In this document: positions 1-9,303 of the stretch, in pieces
How positions within the stretch are numbered: the stretch's first letter is position 1
How the letters are laid out: each line of letters opens with the position of its first letter
From: Bacillus methanolicus PB1
GTDB taxonomy: Bacteria; Bacillota; Bacilli; Bacillales; Cytobacillaceae
Assembly (NCBI RefSeq): GCF_000262755.1
Contig: NZ_AFEU01000003.1
Span: 620,001-684,000, forward strand
DNA: 64,000 bases
Direction: 5' to 3'
Made by a program: the position numbers and the translations under genes
The notes under the pieces: generated by a model
The model's database searches: none
What the model saw: only the letters and a program-made list of their open reading frames with translations
What the model was told of the DNA's origin: nothing

Positions 1-1737
1 GCGTCTTAATTCCATCGAATTGGTCACACCACCGTACATACGAGGGACAACAGAGTATGTTCCGTCTTTTTGTATATTGGCATGCATACGTTCATTAACA
101 AATCTGGATTCTTTTTCATCTTCGTATTCTGTTGGATTAACCATCCCTAAATAATAATTGATTGCAGGACGGCATTTTGAACAGCCTTCCTCGTTCCGCC
201 ATTTAAGAACATTCATCACTTCTTTTACATGGGTCAATCCTTTAGATCGAATTTCTTCGACAACTTCATCTTTTGATAATGTAGTACAGCCGCAAATTGC
301 CTCTTTCTGAGCGTCAGCATCAAACTCGGATCCGAGTGTATATTTTAAGAGATCTGCAACAAGTGGCTTACAGCCTCCACAGGAACGAGATGCACTTGTA
401 CAAGCCTTTATTTCATCAACTGAAGAACAACCGTGTTCATGAATCGCTTGGATAATGGCCCCTTTTGAGACCCCGTTACATCCACATATAATTTCTTCCG
501 TACTCATGCTGGCAACTAAACTTTCGCTTACCTCTTCTCCTACCGGCTGCAAGATTGTTACTTTTGTAGTATGAGAAATGTCCTCTCCCTTTTTAATCAT
601 GGAAAACAGGCGATTTCCTTCTTTTGTATCACCAAACAGAACAGCACCAACAATTTGGCTGCCTCGTAAAACAATTTTCTTATAGATACGATCTTGTTCA
701 TCAAATATTTTAATGGCTTTTTTATCTCCGCCCTCTTTAAAATCACCGGCAGAAAACACTTCGATACCTGACACTTTTAACTGTGTGGATAAAACGGATC
801 CTTTATAAGGTTTAGCTTCGACCCCGCAAATATGTTCGGCTAATACTTTTGCTTGCTCGAATAGTGGTGAAACTAAACCATATGCAATTCCTTCATGCTC
901 TGCACATTCTCCAACTGCATAAATATGTGGAATGCTAGTCTGTAAATAATCGTTTACAATAATCCCGCGGTTTACAGCAAGGCCGGATTGTTTAGCCAAT
1001 TCAATATTTGGACGAATACCAACAGCCATTACTACTAAATCTGCTTCAAGCTTTGTTCCATCTTTAAACTGTATGCCCTTTACCCGAGAGGTTCCAAAAA
1101 TCTCTTTTGTATCTTTTCCCAGAAGAAAGTTGATACCTAGCTGTTCCAACTCTTTTTGGAGCATTTTTGATCCAGTTGGATCAAGCTGTTTCTGCATAAT
1201 ATATTCCGATTTATGGACTACATCCACTTTCATCCCCAACTTTGCTAATCCACTGGCAGCCTCTAAACCTAATAGTCCGCCGCCGATTACGACTGCCTTT
1301 TTATAAAGCTTAGAAATTTCAATAATTTTTTGACAATCATCCATTGTTCGGAATGGAACCACCCCTTCTTTTTCAACTCCCGGAATTGGAAGCATGGTTG
1401 GAAGCGATCCTGTGGCGATAATGAGTTCATCATAAGATTTCGTTCTTCCTGAATCTGTAACAACTTCTTTTTTCTCAGAATCTACTTTAACGACCGTCTC
1501 CCCTGTATATAGCCGAATGTTGTTCTTTTCATACCAATCCCAATCATTTATAGTAATATCCTTTATTTCTGTATCCCCCTGTAATACCTTTGTAAGAAGG
1601 ATTCTATTATAATTCGGATGGGGTTCACGTCCGAAAATCGTAATCTCAAATTGACCCTTTGATATTTTTAATATCTCTTCGATAGCTTTTACACCCGCCA
1701 TTCCATTTCCTACAAGCACTAACTCTTTTTTTATCAA
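1..1737 (-). CDS. nasD: Assimilatory nitrite reductase large subunit NasD (NirB-like), C-terminus outside window
   Basis: Only the first 579 codons are visible; the gene continues past the left edge. It reads as the NAD(P)H/FAD half of siroheme nitrite reductase, reducing nitrite to ammonium in the cytoplasm. Visible are an N-terminal FAD-binding GxGxxG stretch (VGNGMAGV), a second nucleotide-binding site (GGGLLGLEAA, about residue 150), two BFD-type [2Fe-2S] segments with CGC...CGGC and CGC...CSKC patterns, and the beginning of the ferredoxin-like half domain (VPRMYGG). The siroheme cysteines are beyond the edge. The start is TTG at 1737, chosen because AGGAGG lies 8 bases upstream and the protein aligns from there with NasB. 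It has its own TnrA-type promoter after a terminator behind nasC. NasB is the paralogue; its position last in nasB-nasC-nasD identifies this one as NasD. Confidence 0.93.
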   Translation of the reverse strand, partial: MIKKELVLVGNGMAGVKAIEEILKISKGQFEITIFGREPHPNYNRILLTKVLQGDTEIKDITINDWDWYEKNNIRLYTGETVVKVDSEKKEVVTDSGRTKSYDELIIATGSLPTMLPIPGVEKEGVVPFRTMDDCQKIIEISKLYKKAVVIGGGLLGLEAASGLAKLGMKVDVVHKSEYIMQKQLDPTGSKMLQKELEQLGINFLLGKDTKEIFGTSRVKGIQFKDGTKLEADLVVMAVGIRPNIELAKQSGLAVNRGIIVNDYLQTSIPHIYAVGECAEHEGIAYGLVSPLFEQAKVLAEHICGVEAKPYKGSVLSTQLKVSGIEVFSAGDFKEGGDKKAIKIFDEQDRIYKKIVLRGSQIVGAVLFGDTKEGNRLFSMIKKGEDISHTTKVTILQPVGEEVSESLVASMSTEEIICGCNGVSKGAIIQAIHEHGCSSVDEIKACTSASRSCGGCKPLVADLLKYTLGSEFDADAQKEAICGCTTLSKDEVVEEIRSKGLTHVKEVMNVLKWRNEEGCSKCRPAINYYLGMVNPTEYEDEKESRFVNERMHANIQKDGTYSVVPRMYGGVTNSMELRR

Positions 1738-1768
1738 CCGAAGTTCCTCCTCTTAATAAGTTTTTTAA

Positions 1769-1820
1769 ACTATATCACAACAAAAAAATATATATAATTT
1801 TTATGTAAGGTTTTCTTACA
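1769..1820 (-). promoter_or_regulatory. nasD promoter with TnrA box
   Basis: TGTAAGGTTTTCTTACA at 1804-1820 is a palindrome matching the TnrA consensus TGTNANAWWWTNTNACA with one mismatch when read on the minus strand. A TATAGT -10 element lies at 1774-1769, giving an inferred start near 1762 and placing the box centre near -50, the usual position for TnrA activation. Nitrogen-limitation control is inferred. Confidence 0.75.
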
Positions 1821-1844
1821 TTATTTTTTATTTAAAAATTCTGC

Positions 1845-1879
1845 AAAATAAAAGACACACTCGGAACTAAGCGTGTCTT
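1845..1879 (-). terminator. Terminator between nasC and nasD
   Basis: AAGACAC (1852-1858) and GTGTCTT (1873-1879) form a 7-bp stem, followed on the minus strand by a T-rich tail. It separates nasBC from nasD, consistent with the separate nasD promoter. Confidence 0.65.
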
Positions 1880-1961
1880 GTTTTATCCTTTATTTGGCTA
1901 ATTTTGTTTTTAAAATTATTTGAATATTTTAGAAATATAATTTGAGAATTCTGCATTCCTT

Positions 1962-4106
1962 TTAACTTGTAGGCAAAAGAGGTTTTATTCTTACTGCACT
2001 GACTTTAAAGCCCGGCATTTTACAAGCAGGATCTAATTCATCTGAGATCAATAGATTAACGTTTTGAGAATCCGCCCAATGAATTGGAACAAAAATTGTA
2101 TCTTTTCTAATCTTTTCTGACCATCGACTTCTTACGACAATCTTTCCTCGTCTTGACTCAATTTCAACTAATGCATGATCTTTAATGTTGTATTTCAATG
2201 CTGTTTCAGGATGTATTTCCATATATGATTCAACGTTTCTGGCTGCTAATGATGCACTCTTTCTCGTTTGCACGCCTGTCAAATAATGGGACATCACTCT
2301 TCCTGTAGTTAAGTACAACGGGAACTCATTGCTTGGCTTTTCTTTTGAAACAACAGGATCATTTTTAACAACAGCCATTTTCGCCTTACCATCAGGGTGC
2401 GCAAAAGCTGTTTCAAACAGCATTTTCGTTCCTTTATGGTCAGGATGTGGACAAGGCCACAAGATGCCTCTTTCTTTTCTTAAACGGTCATACGTTATAC
2501 CGTAATAGTCAGCAATACCACCTCGACTCGCTACTCGTAACTCATTAAATATGTCTTCAGCGCTTGAATAGGAAAAATATTTTCCTTTACCAAGGGCATC
2601 TGCTATTTCACAAATAATTTGCCAGTCATGTTTCACTTCTCCCGGACAAGGACGACTAGCCTCTCTCAGAGTAACTCTCCCCTCAAGATTGGTCATCGTT
2701 CCTTCATCTTCCAAATAAGACGAGGTTGGTAAGATTAAATCTGCTAATCTGGCAGTTTCCGAAATGAACATATCAACCGCAACAAGGAACTTTAACTTTT
2801 TTAGTGCCCTTTCTACAAAATTGGCATTTGGACTCGAGACAATCGGATTAGAACACATAAGAAACATGCCTGTTATTTCACCTTTATCGATTTTCTCAAT
2901 CATTTCATAGGCTGACACGCCTTTTCTTGGCAGGTCTTCTGGATTTATCCCCCATACACTTGCAATATATGCCCGATGTTCTTCATTTTCTATACTGCGG
3001 TATCCCGGCAGCTGATCTGCCTTTTGCCCATGCTCTCGAGCTCCTTGACCATTCCCTTGCCCGGTAATGGCGCCAAAACCACAAGAAGCTTTTCCAATCT
3101 TTCCGGTTGCGATCAGAATATTTAGGAAATTTCGGACAGTTGCAGTACCGTTTGTCTGTTGTTCGACTCCCCTTGCCGTAAAAATCATTCCAGTTTCTTC
3201 TTGCCCGAATTTAATCGCAGCTGTTCGAATCAGTTCACTTGATATACCTGTTATTTCTGCAATTTCTTCAAGATTTAGCGAAGAAACATAGTCTTTAACC
3301 TCTGCAAATCCAACAGCACGTTCTTGAATAAATGTTTCATCAATAAAGTTTTCTTCAATGATTACTTTCAATATACCGTTTGCTAAAGCTGCATCCGTTC
3401 CGGGCTTTACTTTCAAATGTAAATCCGCTATTTTCGCAGTTGCTGTTTCACGAGGGTCAATGACAATAATATAGGAACCGTTTTCCTTCGCTTTTTCAAA
3501 ATACGGCATGATCGTCGGCTGACATTCAGCAATATTTGTTCCTGCTAAAATAATTACACGTGAAAATGGAATTTCTTTTAATGTATTCGTCAATCCCCGA
3601 TCCATACCAAAGGTTTGGCTTGCAGCCGAAGCTGCTGCCGACATACACAAACGGCCGTTATAATCAATATATTTTGTTTTAAGGGCAACACGAGCAAATT
3701 TTCCGAGTAAATATGCTTCCTCGTTCGTAATGGATGCACTTCCATATACAGCTAATGCATTCAGTCCATCTTCAGCTTGAATTCTAGTAAAATTTTCTTT
3801 TATATGGTCTAATGCTTGTTTCCAAGAAATCCGAACAAACTCACCATTCACTTTTAATAATGGATATTTAATTCGATCGTGATTGAAGGAATGCTGGTGT
3901 GCATTCATTCCTTTTATACATAATCGGCCCTCGGATGTTGGGTTATCTTTTCCTACGGCACGATATTTTTTCTTTGTTACAATCGTTTGTTCGATTAACT
4001 GCATTTTGCATTGCATGCTGCAAAACGGACATTGTGAATCATATATTTTTTCGAATTGTACTTCCTGTTGTTTCGAACGAAAATATTTTAAAAATAAATC
4101 AGTCAA
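1962..4106 (-). CDS. nasC: Assimilatory nitrate reductase catalytic subunit NasC
   Basis: A 714-residue molybdopterin-guanine-dinucleotide oxidoreductase that reduces nitrate to nitrite in the cytoplasm. The N-terminal [4Fe-4S] site is C26-x2-C29-x3-C33...C63, and the probable molybdenum-ligand cysteine is in NGRLCMSAA near residue 155. Later segments typical of the family are visible (RGVEQQTNG, SNPIVSSPN, the C-terminal MSHYLTGVQTR cofactor-binding region). Length matches B. subtilis NasC. The start is TTG at 4106 with AGGA 9 bases upstream; no better ATG exists in frame. It follows nasB by 44 bases and should be cotranscribed; NasB is the expected electron donor. Confidence 0.95.
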   Translation of the reverse strand: MTDLFLKYFRSKQQEVQFEKIYDSQCPFCSMQCKMQLIEQTIVTKKKYRAVGKDNPTSEGRLCIKGMNAHQHSFNHDRIKYPLLKVNGEFVRISWKQALDHIKENFTRIQAEDGLNALAVYGSASITNEEAYLLGKFARVALKTKYIDYNGRLCMSAAASAASQTFGMDRGLTNTLKEIPFSRVIILAGTNIAECQPTIMPYFEKAKENGSYIIVIDPRETATAKIADLHLKVKPGTDAALANGILKVIIEENFIDETFIQERAVGFAEVKDYVSSLNLEEIAEITGISSELIRTAAIKFGQEETGMIFTARGVEQQTNGTATVRNFLNILIATGKIGKASCGFGAITGQGNGQGAREHGQKADQLPGYRSIENEEHRAYIASVWGINPEDLPRKGVSAYEMIEKIDKGEITGMFLMCSNPIVSSPNANFVERALKKLKFLVAVDMFISETARLADLILPTSSYLEDEGTMTNLEGRVTLREASRPCPGEVKHDWQIICEIADALGKGKYFSYSSAEDIFNELRVASRGGIADYYGITYDRLRKERGILWPCPHPDHKGTKMLFETAFAHPDGKAKMAVVKNDPVVSKEKPSNEFPLYLTTGRVMSHYLTGVQTRKSASLAARNVESYMEIHPETALKYNIKDHALVEIESRRGKIVVRSRWSEKIRKDTIFVPIHWADSQNVNLLISDELDPACKMPGFKVSAVRIKPLLPTS

Positions 4107-4150
4107 GGCGCTTCATCCTTTTCTTAAATTTTTTATGCACCAAAAATTCA

Positions 4151-6511
4151 TTAGGAATAACTTTTCTCGTACAGGTTTTTTTTCTTAGAAACATCCTCTT
4201 CCAATTGTTCAAGTAATTGTTTGCGTAGTTCTTTCTCAAACAATACTTCTCTAACATGAATTAAACCCACTCTTTCAATCCATTGCCAAATCCGCTCCAA
4301 ATAATATGCTGATTCACGATAATATTGAATAAAACCGCAAATCATTTCCGTAGCTTCTTCTACCGTTCCCGCGATGCATAATAATTGTCCGGCGCGTACA
4401 TCGTGCCCGCTCCTTCCACCGACGTAAATCTCCCATCCTCGATAAATCCCAACTACTCCGATATCTTTTGCAGTACAATCTGCACCATTATGCATGCAAG
4501 CGGAAACGGCTATTTTTACACGATATGGTGTGCTTAAAAATTCTGTTTTCTCATCCAAGCTGACAGCCATTTGAAGGGACGGCTGTTGATCACATTGACA
4601 AATATGTTCTCCAAGACAAGTCTTAACATTTTGAACTTTGTGTCCATATGCAGAACATAATCGCATGTTTAACTCATTACACACATTTACGATTTCGTCT
4701 TCTCTTATACCGCTTAATTGAATCCGCTGTTCACTCGTGATTGCAATGTCAGGTATGCGATATTTCTCCGCAACATCCGCAATCTTTCTTAATTCTTGTG
4801 GATTCGTCAAGCCGCCGTACATTTGAGGAACAATAGAGTACGTACCATTACTTTGGACCGACGCACTCATTTTTTCATTAACAAAATAAGTCTCTTGTTT
4901 ATTCTCATATTCTGGGTATATCATTCCTAAATAATATTGTATGGCAGGATAACAAATTGAACATCCTTTCTCATTTTTCCAATTAAGCTCCTCCATTACT
5001 TCCTGAACAGATAATAGATTTCTCATCTGGATCTCGTATACAATCTCGTCTTCTGTTAATACGGTACAAGAACACATTGATTTTTGTTCAGAAGTTTCAT
5101 CAAATTCATTACTCTGTATATATGATAAGAGTTCTGAAACTAATGGTTTGCAACCGCCGCAAGAACTTGTAGCTTTCGTAAACTGTTTTACTTGTTCAAC
5201 CGTTTTTAATCCCCCTTTTTGAATAGCCTCGATAATAGCGCCTTTTGATACTCCGTTACAGTTGCATACCATTTCATTTTGTGCCATAGAAGCAATTGAC
5301 TTCGAACTATCCTCCGGAGTTTGAAGGAGGACGACCTTTTCGATATTGGCTACATCTTTCTTCTTAAGCATTAGGTCCAGCAATTTTGTACTGTCCCTTG
5401 TGTCTCCAAATAGAATGGCACCTACCACTTTATTTTTTTGGAACACAACATTTTTATATACACCATTTAGTTCATCAAAGATTTTAATTGCCTTAGTTGT
5501 TTTACCGTCATCAATTATCCCTGCTGAAAAAACATCGACGCCGGAAATTTTTAACTTTGTAAATTGGACAGATCCCTTGTAACCCTCACCGCTGATTCCG
5601 CAAAGGTGCTTCGCTAACGCTTTTGCCTGTTCATAAAGCGGTTGAACAAGCCCATATACAATTCCTCGATGTTCGGCACATTCACCAACAGCATATATAT
5701 CTGGTGAATTTGTTTTCATATAGTCATCTACAATGATGCCCCGGTTTGTATCAATATCGCTTTCTTTTGCTAATTGAATGTTTGGCTTAATCCCTGTGGC
5801 CATGACAACCAAGTCAGCTTGTACTTCCGTTCCATCTTCAAACCGTATACTTTCTACCCGAAAGGTTCCATAAATCTCTTTTACATCTTTTCCGAGAAGA
5901 AAGTTCATACCTTCTTGTTCCAACACTTTTTGGAGCATTTTTGATCCAGTCGGATCAAGCTGTTTCTGCATAATAAATTTGGAATTATGAACTACATCCA
6001 CGTTCATACCCAATTTTACTAATCCACTGGCAGCCTCTAATCCCAATAGTCCGCCTCCTATTACGACTGCCTTTTTATAACGTTTAGAAGCTTCAATAAT
6101 TTTCTGACAATCATCAATTGTCCGGAATGTAACCACCCCTTTTTTTTCAACTCCAGGAATGGAAAGGACGAAAGGCAGAGAACCTGTCGCCAGTATAAGC
6201 TTGTCATAGAAAACTTCACGATTATGATCTGTTTTGATTACTTTTTTTTCCTTATCAATTTTCACAACTGTTTCCCCTGTAAAAAGCGAAATATTATTTT
6301 TGATATACCAATCATGATCATGAATAGTAATTTCTCTTAAAGATGTCCTTCCTTGTAATACTGATGACAATAAAATCCGGTTATAATTAACGTGGGGCTC
6401 GCTGCCGAAGACAGTTACCTCAAATGTATTTGAATCATATTTTAAAATTTCCTCAATACAGCGAACACCCGCCATCCCATTTCCTACCAATACCAATTTT
6501 TGTTTATCCAT
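4151..6511 (-). CDS. nasB: Nitrate reductase electron-transfer subunit NasB
   Basis: A 786-residue NADH-dependent flavoprotein expected to feed electrons to NasC. In order: FAD domain (VGNGMAGV), NAD site (GGGLLGLEAA, about residue 150), two BFD-like [2Fe-2S] segments (CNC...CGGC and CSC...CSIC, roughly residues 415-535) and a nitrite/sulfite reductase-like C-terminal region. In the last part the siroheme/cluster motif is incomplete: C-x5-C (TCLGEHIC) is present, but the second pair reads C-x3-G (CMHNG) instead of C-x3-C, so this domain probably does not act as a nitrite reductase. ATG start with GGGG upstream. First gene of the operon, divergent from nasA. Long stretches of near-identical DNA with nasD suggest duplication or gene conversion. 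Confidence 0.93.
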   Translation of the reverse strand: MDKQKLVLVGNGMAGVRCIEEILKYDSNTFEVTVFGSEPHVNYNRILLSSVLQGRTSLREITIHDHDWYIKNNISLFTGETVVKIDKEKKVIKTDHNREVFYDKLILATGSLPFVLSIPGVEKKGVVTFRTIDDCQKIIEASKRYKKAVVIGGGLLGLEAASGLVKLGMNVDVVHNSKFIMQKQLDPTGSKMLQKVLEQEGMNFLLGKDVKEIYGTFRVESIRFEDGTEVQADLVVMATGIKPNIQLAKESDIDTNRGIIVDDYMKTNSPDIYAVGECAEHRGIVYGLVQPLYEQAKALAKHLCGISGEGYKGSVQFTKLKISGVDVFSAGIIDDGKTTKAIKIFDELNGVYKNVVFQKNKVVGAILFGDTRDSTKLLDLMLKKKDVANIEKVVLLQTPEDSSKSIASMAQNEMVCNCNGVSKGAIIEAIQKGGLKTVEQVKQFTKATSSCGGCKPLVSELLSYIQSNEFDETSEQKSMCSCTVLTEDEIVYEIQMRNLLSVQEVMEELNWKNEKGCSICYPAIQYYLGMIYPEYENKQETYFVNEKMSASVQSNGTYSIVPQMYGGLTNPQELRKIADVAEKYRIPDIAITSEQRIQLSGIREDEIVNVCNELNMRLCSAYGHKVQNVKTCLGEHICQCDQQPSLQMAVSLDEKTEFLSTPYRVKIAVSACMHNGADCTAKDIGVVGIYRGWEIYVGGRSGHDVRAGQLLCIAGTVEEATEMICGFIQYYRESAYYLERIWQWIERVGLIHVREVLFEKELRKQLLEQLEEDVSKKKNLYEKSYS

Positions 6512-6561
6512 ATTTTAACCCCCAGTAAATCATAAAAATGGTGCAAGCTAGTGTATATTTT

Positions 6562-6615
6562 TTATTATTTCATAAAATGTAAATTCAGAAATTATTTGTG
6601 TCATATAATCTTACA
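6562..6615 (-). promoter_or_regulatory. nasB promoter with perfect TnrA box
   Basis: TGTCATATAATCTTACA at 6599-6615 matches TGTNANAWWWTNTNACA at every defined position. On the minus strand a TAATAA -10-like element lies at 6567-6562, giving a start near 6555 and a box centred near -52. This fits TnrA activation of nasB; the factor is inferred from the motif. Confidence 0.8.
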
Positions 6616-6649
6616 TAATTTCATTTCGGGAATTTTTAATAATTTTTTG

Positions 6650-6701
6650 CGTCATTTTTTCTTACATAAATCTTTTTTAGTTTAGATTTTCTTTTTATAA
6701 T
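6650..6701 (+). promoter_or_regulatory. nasA promoter with second TnrA-like box
   Basis: A second, weaker copy of the TnrA motif (two mismatches) lies at 6650-6666. A perfect TATAAT at 6696-6701 gives a start near 6708, so this box is centred at about -50 for nasA. Each of the two divergent promoters therefore seems to have its own correctly spaced box. Confidence 0.65.
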
Positions 6702-6807
6702 TTCATTTAATCACAAATAACCGGTTGTTTTGTGAAAAAAAAGAAAACGCCAGACCATCATGTATTGACAGACTATATTTAAAAATCAGTTTTGAAAGGA
6801 GTTAACC

Positions 6808-8013
6808 ATGAAACTATCTGAACTAAAAACAAGCGGTCATCTATCAACACTTTTCTCAGCATTTTTATATTTTGATGTTAGCTTTATGATCTGGGTAATG
6901 CTCGGAGCACTCGGGGTTTTTATTTCTCAGGATTTTGGACTTACGCCGGCACAAAAAGGATTGGTTGTGGCTATTCCCATACTTTCGGGTTCCTTTTTCC
7001 GTATGATCCTCGGTATTTTAACGGATCGAATTGGTCCCAAGAAAACAGCAATTACGGGGATGTTAATTACAATGGTTCCGCTTATTTGGGGATTTGCAGC
7101 TGGACGATCATTAACAGAACTTTATGCTATTGGTATTTTACTAGGCGTAGCCGGGGCCAGTTTTGCAGTAGCATTACCAATGGCCAGCCGATGGTATCCT
7201 CCTCATTTACAGGGTTTGGCCATGGGGATTGCCGGAGCCGGAAATAGCGGAACACTGTTTGCAACGTTATTCGGACCTCGGTTGGCTGAAAATTTTGGCT
7301 GGCATAGTGTGATGGGATTTGCATTGATCCCTTTATTATTGGTGCTTATACTCTTTATTTTCCTTGCGAAGGACGCTCCATCTCAACCAAAACCACAACC
7401 ATTAGTCAATTACTTTAAAGTTTTTGGCCATAAAGATACATGGTATTTCTGTTTACTTTATAGCGTAACATTTGGAGGTTTTGTCGGTTTGTCGAGCTTT
7501 CTCAGTATTTTCTTTGTCGATCAATATCATTTATCAAAGATTCAGGCGGGTGATTTTGTTACATTATGCGTCGCAGCAGGAAGCTTCTTTCGACCTGTTG
7601 GAGGCTTTATAGCTGATCGTTTTGGAGGGACTCGAATCCTTTCAATTCTATTAATCATTGTCTCCTTATGTATGTTGGGAGTTAGCCAGTTGCCTTCCAT
7701 AATGTATATTACAGCATTACTATTTATTGGAATGATGTGTCTTGGTATGGGCAATGGTGCAGTCTTCCAGTTAGTGCCGCAGCGCTTTCAAAAAGAAATC
7801 GGTATGGTAACCGGAATTGTTGGAGCTGCGGGGGGTATTGGCGGATTCTTTCTGCCAAACATTTTAGGTACATTGAAACAATTGACAGGTACATATGCAT
7901 CAGGATTCCTAATCCTTTCATTTATTGCATTACTTGCATTAGGAGTTTTGATTCTTGCCAGTTTTTCTTGGCGCAAATCTTGGAACATAAAAGGAGAAAC
8001 AGTAAAAATATAG
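6808..8013 (+). CDS. nasA: Nitrate/nitrite transporter NasA (MFS, NarK family)
   Basis: A 401-residue, strongly hydrophobic protein with about twelve membrane segments that imports nitrate across the cytoplasmic membrane. The first nitrate-signature segment is seen as [13 protein letters not shown] near residue 145, and the second glycine-rich one as [13 protein letters not shown] near residue 345; the MFS loop motif (DRIGPKK) follows helix 2. ATG start with AAAGGAG seven bases upstream. It is divergent from nasB, as in B. subtilis, and shares the TnrA-box intergenic region. No terminator of its own is obvious; the hairpin repeat 70 bases downstream may serve. Confidence 0.93.
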   Translation: MKLSELKTSGHLSTLFSAFLYFDVSFMIWVMLGALGVFISQDFGLTPAQKGLVVAIPILSGSFFRMILGILTDRIGPKKTAITGMLITMVPLIWGFAAGRSLTELYAIGILLGVAGASFAVALPMASRWYPPHLQGLAMGIAGAGNSGTLFATLFGPRLAENFGWHSVMGFALIPLLLVLILFIFLAKDAPSQPKPQPLVNYFKVFGHKDTWYFCLLYSVTFGGFVGLSSFLSIFFVDQYHLSKIQAGDFVTLCVAAGSFFRPVGGFIADRFGGTRILSILLIIVSLCMLGVSQLPSIMYITALLFIGMMCLGMGNGAVFQLVPQRFQKEIGMVTGIVGAAGGIGGFFLPNILGTLKQLTGTYASGFLILSFIALLALGVLILASFSWRKSWNIKGETVKI

Positions 8014-8081
8014 TCACATTTGTAAAATTTTATAGTTTTCAAACAATCATTTTTCTCTTTAACTGTCTTTAATTCGATACG

Positions 8082-8156
8082 TTCAAAAGGGATGACTCCC
8101 TCCAATAATACTAATAAATCGAATGCATTGGAGGGGTCTGACCCTTTCCTTTTGAA
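8082..8156. repeat. Copy of the GGGTCAGACCC hairpin repeat between nasA and ypsC
   Basis: A 75-base imperfect inverted repeat. TTCAAAAGG pairs with CCTTTTGAA at its ends, and CCCTCCAA pairs with TTGGAGGG inside. Read on the minus strand it contains GGGTCAGACCCCTCCAAT and TTGGAGGGAGTCA, both also found in the copy at 49180-49266. It lies between convergent genes and could terminate both. Confidence 0.7.
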
Positions 8157-9290
8157 TCAGCGCGGCGGTCTTTTCCCCCAATATTGGTAATAATCGGACC
8201 TTATGAAGCCGTTAAACAGTTTGCGCTTTTTCGTTGCCTGCTTTCCGTAAAACTTCTCGAAATCAGGGTGGGAAGTTAACATATAAATAGACCATGTTTC
8301 TAAAGGAGCGAATGTCTGTCCCATTTCCCTGTACATTTGCTCAACTGCTTTTTTCTCGCCGAGCCTTTCTCCATAAGGCGGATTCCCAACGATGACTCCG
8401 TATTCCTTTTTTGTTGTAAAGTCCGTCACTTGCATTTGTTTAAAATGGATTAAATCGCCAAGTCCTGCTTCAAACGCATTTTCCTCGGCAATTTTGATCA
8501 TGCGATGATCAATATCCGATCCGGTAATATCCAGGGGCTGGTCGTAATTCGCAAGGTCCTCCGCCTCAGTTCTGACATCTTTCCATATTTTATTAGGCAT
8601 CCAATTCCATGTTTCAGAGACAAATTCGCGATTAAATCCCGGTGCAATATTTTGCGCGATCAAAGCCGCTTCAATTGAAATCGTGCCCGATCCGCAAAAC
8701 GGATCGACAAACGGTCGGTCAGGCGTCCAGTTCGTCAGCATAACCAATGTCGCTGCAAGAGTCTCCTTTAATGGAGCATCGCCCTGTGCGGCACGGTAGC
8801 CGCGTTTATGGAGCCCGCTTCCGCTCGTATCGATCGTGATCGTTGCAATATCTTTCAGCAGAGCCACTTCAATCCGAAAAAGCGCACCGGTTTCTTCAAA
8901 CCGGGATGTTCGTTTATAAGTCAAATTCAATCGATCAACAACCGCTTTTTTGACGATGGCCTGGCAATCAGAAACACTAAACAATTTCGATTTAACCGAC
9001 TTCCCGATGACCGGAAACTGAGCATCTTCCGGCAAATATTTTTCCCATGGAAGTGCTTTCGTTTTCTCAAATAATTCATCAAAGCTGGTTGCTTTAAATT
9101 CTCCAACTTTTAATTTAATCCGATCCGCAGTTCTCAGCCATAAATTTGTGCGGGCGATCGCCTTTTCATCACCGGAAAAACTGATCTTTCCGTTTTCCAC
9201 TTGACATTCATAGCCTAAATCCCTTACTTCTTTTGCAACCAGTGCTTCAAGCCCCATTGCAGAAGTTGCAATTAATTGATAATTGTCCAT
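8157..9290 (-). CDS. ypsC: THUMP-domain class I RNA methyltransferase YpsC (RlmL-like)
   Basis: A 378-residue protein of the RlmL/YpsC family of S-adenosylmethionine-dependent 23S rRNA guanine-N2 methyltransferases. An N-terminal THUMP RNA-binding region (about residues 45-160) is followed by a Rossmann methyltransferase domain with the SAM motif DPFCGSGTISIEAAL and the catalytic NPPYGERL motif. The start at 9290 is preferred because AAGGGGG lies 5 bases upstream and the protein begins MDNYQLIATS as in the family; a longer frame to 9353 would run into the next gene. Next to rnpB and gpsB as in B. subtilis, except that one gene intervenes. Confidence 0.92.
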   Translation of the reverse strand: MDNYQLIATSAMGLEALVAKEVRDLGYECQVENGKISFSGDEKAIARTNLWLRTADRIKLKVGEFKATSFDELFEKTKALPWEKYLPEDAQFPVIGKSVKSKLFSVSDCQAIVKKAVVDRLNLTYKRTSRFEETGALFRIEVALLKDIATITIDTSGSGLHKRGYRAAQGDAPLKETLAATLVMLTNWTPDRPFVDPFCGSGTISIEAALIAQNIAPGFNREFVSETWNWMPNKIWKDVRTEAEDLANYDQPLDITGSDIDHRMIKIAEENAFEAGLGDLIHFKQMQVTDFTTKKEYGVIVGNPPYGERLGEKKAVEQMYREMGQTFAPLETWSIYMLTSHPDFEKFYGKQATKKRKLFNGFIRSDYYQYWGKRPPR

Positions 9291-9303
9291 ATTTTCCCCC
9301 TTG

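Noticed and set aside
1-6511. Two copies of nitrite reductase (simple tandem duplication of nirB)
   Set aside because: Order and the flanking nasC fit the known nasB-nasC-nasD operon, and the upstream copy has lost a siroheme-cluster cysteine, so it is NasB.
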